From CAYFJO01 sp964343305 (lineage in GTDB: Bacteria > Planctomycetota > Planctomycetia > Pirellulales > Pirellulaceae): DNA of 25,163 nucleotides. This document shows, piece by piece, positions 21,707 through 25,163 of the stretch. Below the pieces are notes generated by a model, which searched no databases, was not told the origin of the DNA, and saw nothing but the letters and a program-made list of their open reading frames with translations. Location of the stretch: positions 1 through 25,163 of the forward strand of contig CAYFJO010000129.1 of the NCBI GenBank assembly GCA_964343305.1, read 5' to 3'. The position numbers and the translations under genes are program-made. The first letter of the stretch is position 1. Every line of letters starts with the position of its first letter.

Positions 21707-22696
21707 TCAGGAAACTTTGTCGACCACACTTTGAATCACGTCGTCCGTCTGCACGCCTTCGGCTTCGCCTTCGAAGCTGAGGACCAATCGATGCCTCAGC
21801 GCGGGCAAGGCCATCGCGTTGACGTCCTCGCGGGAGACGTGGAAGCGGCCCTTGAGCAAGGCGCGGGCGCGGCTGGCGGCGAGGATCGATTGGGCGCCGC
21901 GTGGTGATGCCCCATAGCGAACGAATTTCTTGACGTCCTCGCTGGCATCCTCGTTGTCCGGATGGGTCGCGCGGACCAGGCGTATCAAATGATCCTGAAC
22001 CGTATCGTCAATGGGCACCTCGCGGATCGTCTTGCCAAGCTGCAGGATGTCTTCGCCGCTGGCTACGATTTCGATCTCTGGTTGTGCGGTTCCACCGGTT
22101 CGGTTGAGAATTTCGGCGAATTCGTCATGTTTAGGTAGCTTGACGAACAGCTTGAAGAAGAAGCGGTCGAGTTGGGCTTCAGGCAACGGATAGGTGCCGT
22201 CTTGTTCGATCGGATTTTGTGTGGCCAGAACGAAGAACGGCAATTCAAGTGGGTGGGTTGTTCCGGCGACGGTGACTGACTTTTCCTGCATCGTTTCGAG
22301 CAACGCCGATTGCGTCTTGGGCGTCGCGCGGTTGATTTCGTCGGCCAGCAAGATATTGCAAAAAACGGGACCAGCTTGAAACTGCAGCGTTTTATGTCCG
22401 TCGCGATCGACCAGCACTTGGGTCCCGACAATGTCCGCCGGCAACAAGTCGGGCGTGAATTGAATTCTTTGAAACTTCAAGTGCAGCGCCTGGCTGATCG
22501 TGTTGACCAGCGCGGTCTTGCCGAGACCGGGGACGCCTTCCAGCAACACGTGGCCGCCGCAGATGATGGCAATCAATACGTCTTCGACGATCGTTTCCTG
22601 GCCAACGATAAACTTGGCGATCTCATTGCGGATGCGGTTAAACGTGGCGATGAATTGTTCAGCAGCTTGATCCGCGGACGTTTCGACGATGGACAT
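21707..22696 (-). CDS. MoxR-family AAA+ ATPase
   Basis: The 329-residue cytoplasmic ATPase starts at ATG 22696, with GAGG four bases upstream. Walker A is GVPGLGKT (54-61), Walker B is ILLADEIN (115-122), sensor 1 is in LATQNPIEQDGTYPLPEAQL, the arginine finger region is QLDRFFFK and sensor 2 is in YGASPRGAQS. All match the MoxR group, whose members act as chaperone-like AAA+ ATPases, often with VWA-domain proteins. Length is normal for the family. The ceramidase gene ends 25 bases upstream, and the DUF58, BatA and double-VWA genes follow downstream in the same direction, with two unrelated small genes in between. Confidence 0.95.
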   Translation of the reverse strand: MSIVETSADQAAEQFIATFNRIRNEIAKFIVGQETIVEDVLIAIICGGHVLLEGVPGLGKTALVNTISQALHLKFQRIQFTPDLLPADIVGTQVLVDRDGHKTLQFQAGPVFCNILLADEINRATPKTQSALLETMQEKSVTVAGTTHPLELPFFVLATQNPIEQDGTYPLPEAQLDRFFFKLFVKLPKHDEFAEILNRTGGTAQPEIEIVASGEDILQLGKTIREVPIDDTVQDHLIRLVRATHPDNEDASEDVKKFVRYGASPRGAQSILAASRARALLKGRFHVSREDVNAMALPALRHRLVLSFEGEAEGVQTDDVIQSVVDKVS

Positions 22697-22721
22697 AAAA
22701 CCTCAATTGGAAGTGCGGAGT

Positions 22722-24851
22722 CTATTCTGATAGTTGCTTGATTTCTGTTTCGCTCAGTGGCCGGTTGAAGACAGCAATTTCGTCCAGGCGACCTTCCCAG
22801 TTCATTTGTCGATCGGATCGACCGCCGAAAAACACTTGGTCCAGCGGTGTAGGGTTACCGCTAGGTGAATTGGTTTCAATCTCAGCCTTACCATCAAGAT
22901 AGACGCGAATTGCGTCGCCGTCACGTACCAGGGCGACATGGTGCCAGGTCCAGCGGTCGATGACGGTCTTTCCGACGACCGGCTTCGACGTTTTTTCGTT
23001 ACCATGAAGGAAAACGAGCTTGCCTGGCTCCGTCGCCGTTCCCCCAATTCCGAGGTGATCGCCGTGGAGGCTTAGACCGTGGTCATGCCCGCGCGAGTAC
23101 ATCCAGCCGGACACTTCGCGGGCATCGCCGGGCATGCCGTTCCAGATCCACATCGAGACCGAGTAGCTGGCCGCTAGACCAGGAACTCGAGCCCGCAATC
23201 GATCGCCAGCGAAATGAGCCGCGTGATTTTGTTCGTCGCCCAGACAAAACCGATCGGATCGCGGTCCGGCCAGGAAATAAGCAACGGCCGGTTCGTACGT
23301 CGCATGGCGCAGGTGACCGGAAGAATCTTGCGCGTCGGGGCCTGACATTTCATCCAGTCGCCAGTACGCGATTGGTTGGGTTTTAAGCACCGCTTCGAAA
23401 GCCGGCCCTCGACTCTGCTGAAATCCGCGACGTGAATTGATCGTGACTTTTTCGAGCAGCGACAGTGCCGTCTCGACAATCTTGGGTTCGGCTTGAACTT
23501 CCAGCCCCGCCGATCGAGCGGGCCATGTGTTGTAACCGCCCAGCAAATGTTGTTCGGGCGGTGGAATATAGCCGTCGCCACCGTTGGCCAACTCGATCAC
23601 CATCGTGTTCTTTAGCGGACTTTGCAGTTTCAATTTTAGTCCGGTGAGGGCGTATGTTTCATTGGGCGTCGTGGTGATAGCGATGTGGCCGATGCGGAGC
23701 GCTTGGACGACAATCTCTGTCGACTGGCGTTCATGCAAAATGATCTGCTCGCGGGCGTAGACTTCTTGCTGCGTCTTGGGAAGACGGTCGCCCATTTCTT
23801 CGACGACGCGCCGCGCCCATTGCAGGCGCTGAAGATTGGGCACACGATATTTCAAATTCAACCGCGCCTCGGCCATCGAGAGATCTACTTGCTTTTCATA
23901 CTCGAGTTGCCTCAAACCGTTCAGCGCAATCTCCAACAGACCTTCGGCGTAAGATTCGATGGTCCAGTCGTCGTCGCGAGATTCTGCCGGCTCTTTATAA
24001 TCGCGCCGCCATATATCGCCGCTACAGCCGTGCGACATGATGCCCACGAACGGCGGCTGCTCTTCATCGTCCGCCTTGCCGAGCGCGTCTTCGAGGCCCT
24101 TGCAGAAGATGCCAAAGTAATCGGCGCTGATCGGCTGCTGGCCGGAGAAATAGTGCATCGAAAAGTTCGCGAGCACGGCGATAGGCCGGCCGGTTATCGA
24201 TTGAATCGATATCAGGCAGAGATCGGGATCTTCCGGACCGGATTCACCCGTGACGTCGTCCCAGTTGCGACCCGCGTGCATGTTGGCCCGCACGGTTGGG
24301 TTCCCGAATGGATCGTTGGCCAGGCGATCGGGCCTGCGAATCCAACGCCGTAGCGCCGTGTATTGCGCCGCGTTCTCAACCGCCCAGCCAACACGTGCCG
24401 GTTCGAGATTCTTTTCCGCGGCGGCCAAGGCTTCGGCAAGTTTCTCCCGCAAGTACGGGACATAAGTTGGATCGGCGTCGGTTCCGAGGCAACTCATCGA
24501 AGCAGGAGCCGTGTGCGTGTGCGTTGCCGAAATCAACATTCGATCGGGTTTGATTTTGGTACGCTGCGACGCCAATTGCTTGGCCTCGTCTAACAGCGGC
24601 CTTGGCATCATGCAGCTATCCACGACGACAATGCCCAGCCGCTCGCGGCCGTCGTCCAGCACAATCGCCCTTGCATGGATGCGCGTGGTTACTTTTTGTG
24701 CATTACGGCTTGTCATGCCGCCATTGACAAACACCGGGAATTTGAGCGGCGTTACGTCAACAATCGCGGCACCTGCTTTGAATTCCGCGCGGGCACCAAC
24801 AGTGGCAAAGAAAAAACTACCAGCAACGCATGCAATCGCTATCGTTTTCAT
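22722..24851 (-). CDS. Secreted neutral ceramidase-like hydrolase with C-terminal LamG-like domain
   Basis: The 709-residue protein starts at ATG 24851, with GGAG seven bases upstream. It has a signal peptide (hydrophobic core about 4-20, ARA cleavage site at 20-22). Residues 23 to about 470 match neutral/alkaline non-lysosomal ceramidase N-terminal domains: KAGAAIVDVTPL near the start, the zinc-ligand-like SATHTHTAP (H111, H113), and FSMHYFSG (H233) followed by SADYFG. Residues about 500-705 form a concanavalin/LamG-like lectin fold (PIAYWRLDE, WHHVALVRDGDAIRVYLDG, GRLDEIAVFNRPLSETEI). Planctomycetes have many such ceramidase-like proteins, and their real substrates, lipid or glycan, are largely untested; the lectin domain suggests binding to a polysaccharide. 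It leads the seven-gene minus-strand operon. Confidence 0.88.
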   Translation of the reverse strand: MKTIAIACVAGSFFFATVGARAEFKAGAAIVDVTPLKFPVFVNGGMTSRNAQKVTTRIHARAIVLDDGRERLGIVVVDSCMMPRPLLDEAKQLASQRTKIKPDRMLISATHTHTAPASMSCLGTDADPTYVPYLREKLAEALAAAEKNLEPARVGWAVENAAQYTALRRWIRRPDRLANDPFGNPTVRANMHAGRNWDDVTGESGPEDPDLCLISIQSITGRPIAVLANFSMHYFSGQQPISADYFGIFCKGLEDALGKADDEEQPPFVGIMSHGCSGDIWRRDYKEPAESRDDDWTIESYAEGLLEIALNGLRQLEYEKQVDLSMAEARLNLKYRVPNLQRLQWARRVVEEMGDRLPKTQQEVYAREQIILHERQSTEIVVQALRIGHIAITTTPNETYALTGLKLKLQSPLKNTMVIELANGGDGYIPPPEQHLLGGYNTWPARSAGLEVQAEPKIVETALSLLEKVTINSRRGFQQSRGPAFEAVLKTQPIAYWRLDEMSGPDAQDSSGHLRHATYEPAVAYFLAGPRSDRFCLGDEQNHAAHFAGDRLRARVPGLAASYSVSMWIWNGMPGDAREVSGWMYSRGHDHGLSLHGDHLGIGGTATEPGKLVFLHGNEKTSKPVVGKTVIDRWTWHHVALVRDGDAIRVYLDGKAEIETNSPSGNPTPLDQVFFGGRSDRQMNWEGRLDEIAVFNRPLSETEIKQLSE

Positions 24852-25163
24852 CGAGTATCTCCAAGGGGGGCAGATTGTCAGTGGTGGATTGATTATATCT
24901 CATTCGCGACGGCCGTTGTGGACCTGTGATGCAGCAGCGAGTGAACCATGGCGTTGGCGCTGCGTAGAACCAGTGGGGCTGTAATGGAACCGCCGTTGAC
25001 ATGCTGATGTGCGGTTTGTAGTGTTCGCATGTCGAAATGCCGCTTTTTCCGCCGCGATAGACGACATGAAAGAATTTGGGCGATGGCTGAGCAAAATGGA
25101 AGGTTGAATGCGTAACCTGTTGCAAGGATGCCGCGATGAATGCCCAAATTCGTTTGTTATATC
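24852..25163. other. Region upstream of ceramidase operon, no gene supported
   Basis: The 312 bases to the window edge contain the Shine-Dalgarno site (GGAG) and TATAAT of the ceramidase gene near the left end. The remaining sequence carries only short frames on the minus strand (for example 24893-25147) with no recognisable protein character. I see no RNA gene or convincing repeat here. Confidence 0.5.
24892..24897 (-). promoter_or_regulatory. Candidate -10 element for the ceramidase-moxR operon
   Basis: On the minus strand a perfect TATAAT lies 41 bases upstream of the ceramidase ATG. The best -35 candidate, TCCACA, is only four of six and sits at a 19-base spacing, so the promoter may be weak or need an activator. 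Confidence 0.4.

Noticed and set aside
24893..25147. Minus-strand 84-residue frame upstream of the ceramidase gene
   Set aside because: No family resemblance, and it overlaps the putative promoter; too little support for a gene.
1..25163. CRISPR array, tRNA, rRNA or transposase gene
   Set aside because: No regularly spaced direct repeats, no cloverleaf or rRNA-like sequence and no transposase-like protein were seen on either strand.

Overview
The window looks like chromosomal DNA from a planctomycete, probably of the Pirellulales type. The evidence is the gene content: a protein kinase fused to a caspase, planctomycete-style ECF sigma factors, a very large membrane alpha-2-macroglobulin, a MoxR-DUF58-BatA-VWA cluster, a ceramidase with a LamG tail, few strong Shine-Dalgarno sites and several intergenic hairpin elements. 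No rRNA, tRNA, CRISPR array or transposase gene was seen. The assignment rests on gene content only.

Layout. (1) Positions 1-3582, minus strand: one uninterrupted reading frame that runs off the left edge, encoding a Ser/Thr kinase, a membrane segment, four repeated beta-type units, a caspase-type peptidase and a TPR-like tail. (2) 3583-4036: a divergent intergenic region with REP-like hairpins, a weak promoter and a perfect 22-bp palindrome. (3) 4037-7889, plus strand: a TroA/ZnuA-type metal uptake operon made of a binding protein, an unknown membrane-anchored protein with a His-rich tail, an ATPase and a permease. The permease carries a complete DtxR/MntR-type metal-sensing regulator at its C-terminus. 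(4) 8062-9174, plus: a lone CpaF/TadA-type secretion ATPase. (5) 9186-9818, minus: an ECF sigma factor. (6) 9930-15732, plus: a second ECF sigma factor followed by a 1738-residue protein joining an anti-sigma-like N-terminus to an alpha-2-macroglobulin with a thioester motif. (7) 15738-24851, minus: a seven-gene, apparently co-directional operon in the order ceramidase-LamG, MoxR ATPase, small unknown protein, retropepsin-like protease, DUF58, BatA-VWA and double-VWA protein.

How the genes fit together. The metal operon contains its own likely sensor, and the palindrome over its presumed start site is a natural candidate operator; the arrangement recalls the YtgC-R permease-repressor fusion of Chlamydia, a member of the same PVC superphylum. 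The second sigma factor and the anti-sigma/macroglobulin fusion form a plausible envelope-sensing pair. The MoxR cluster combines an AAA+ chaperone with three MIDAS-containing proteins at the membrane, and is unusual in carrying a small protein and an aspartic protease between moxR and the DUF58 gene.
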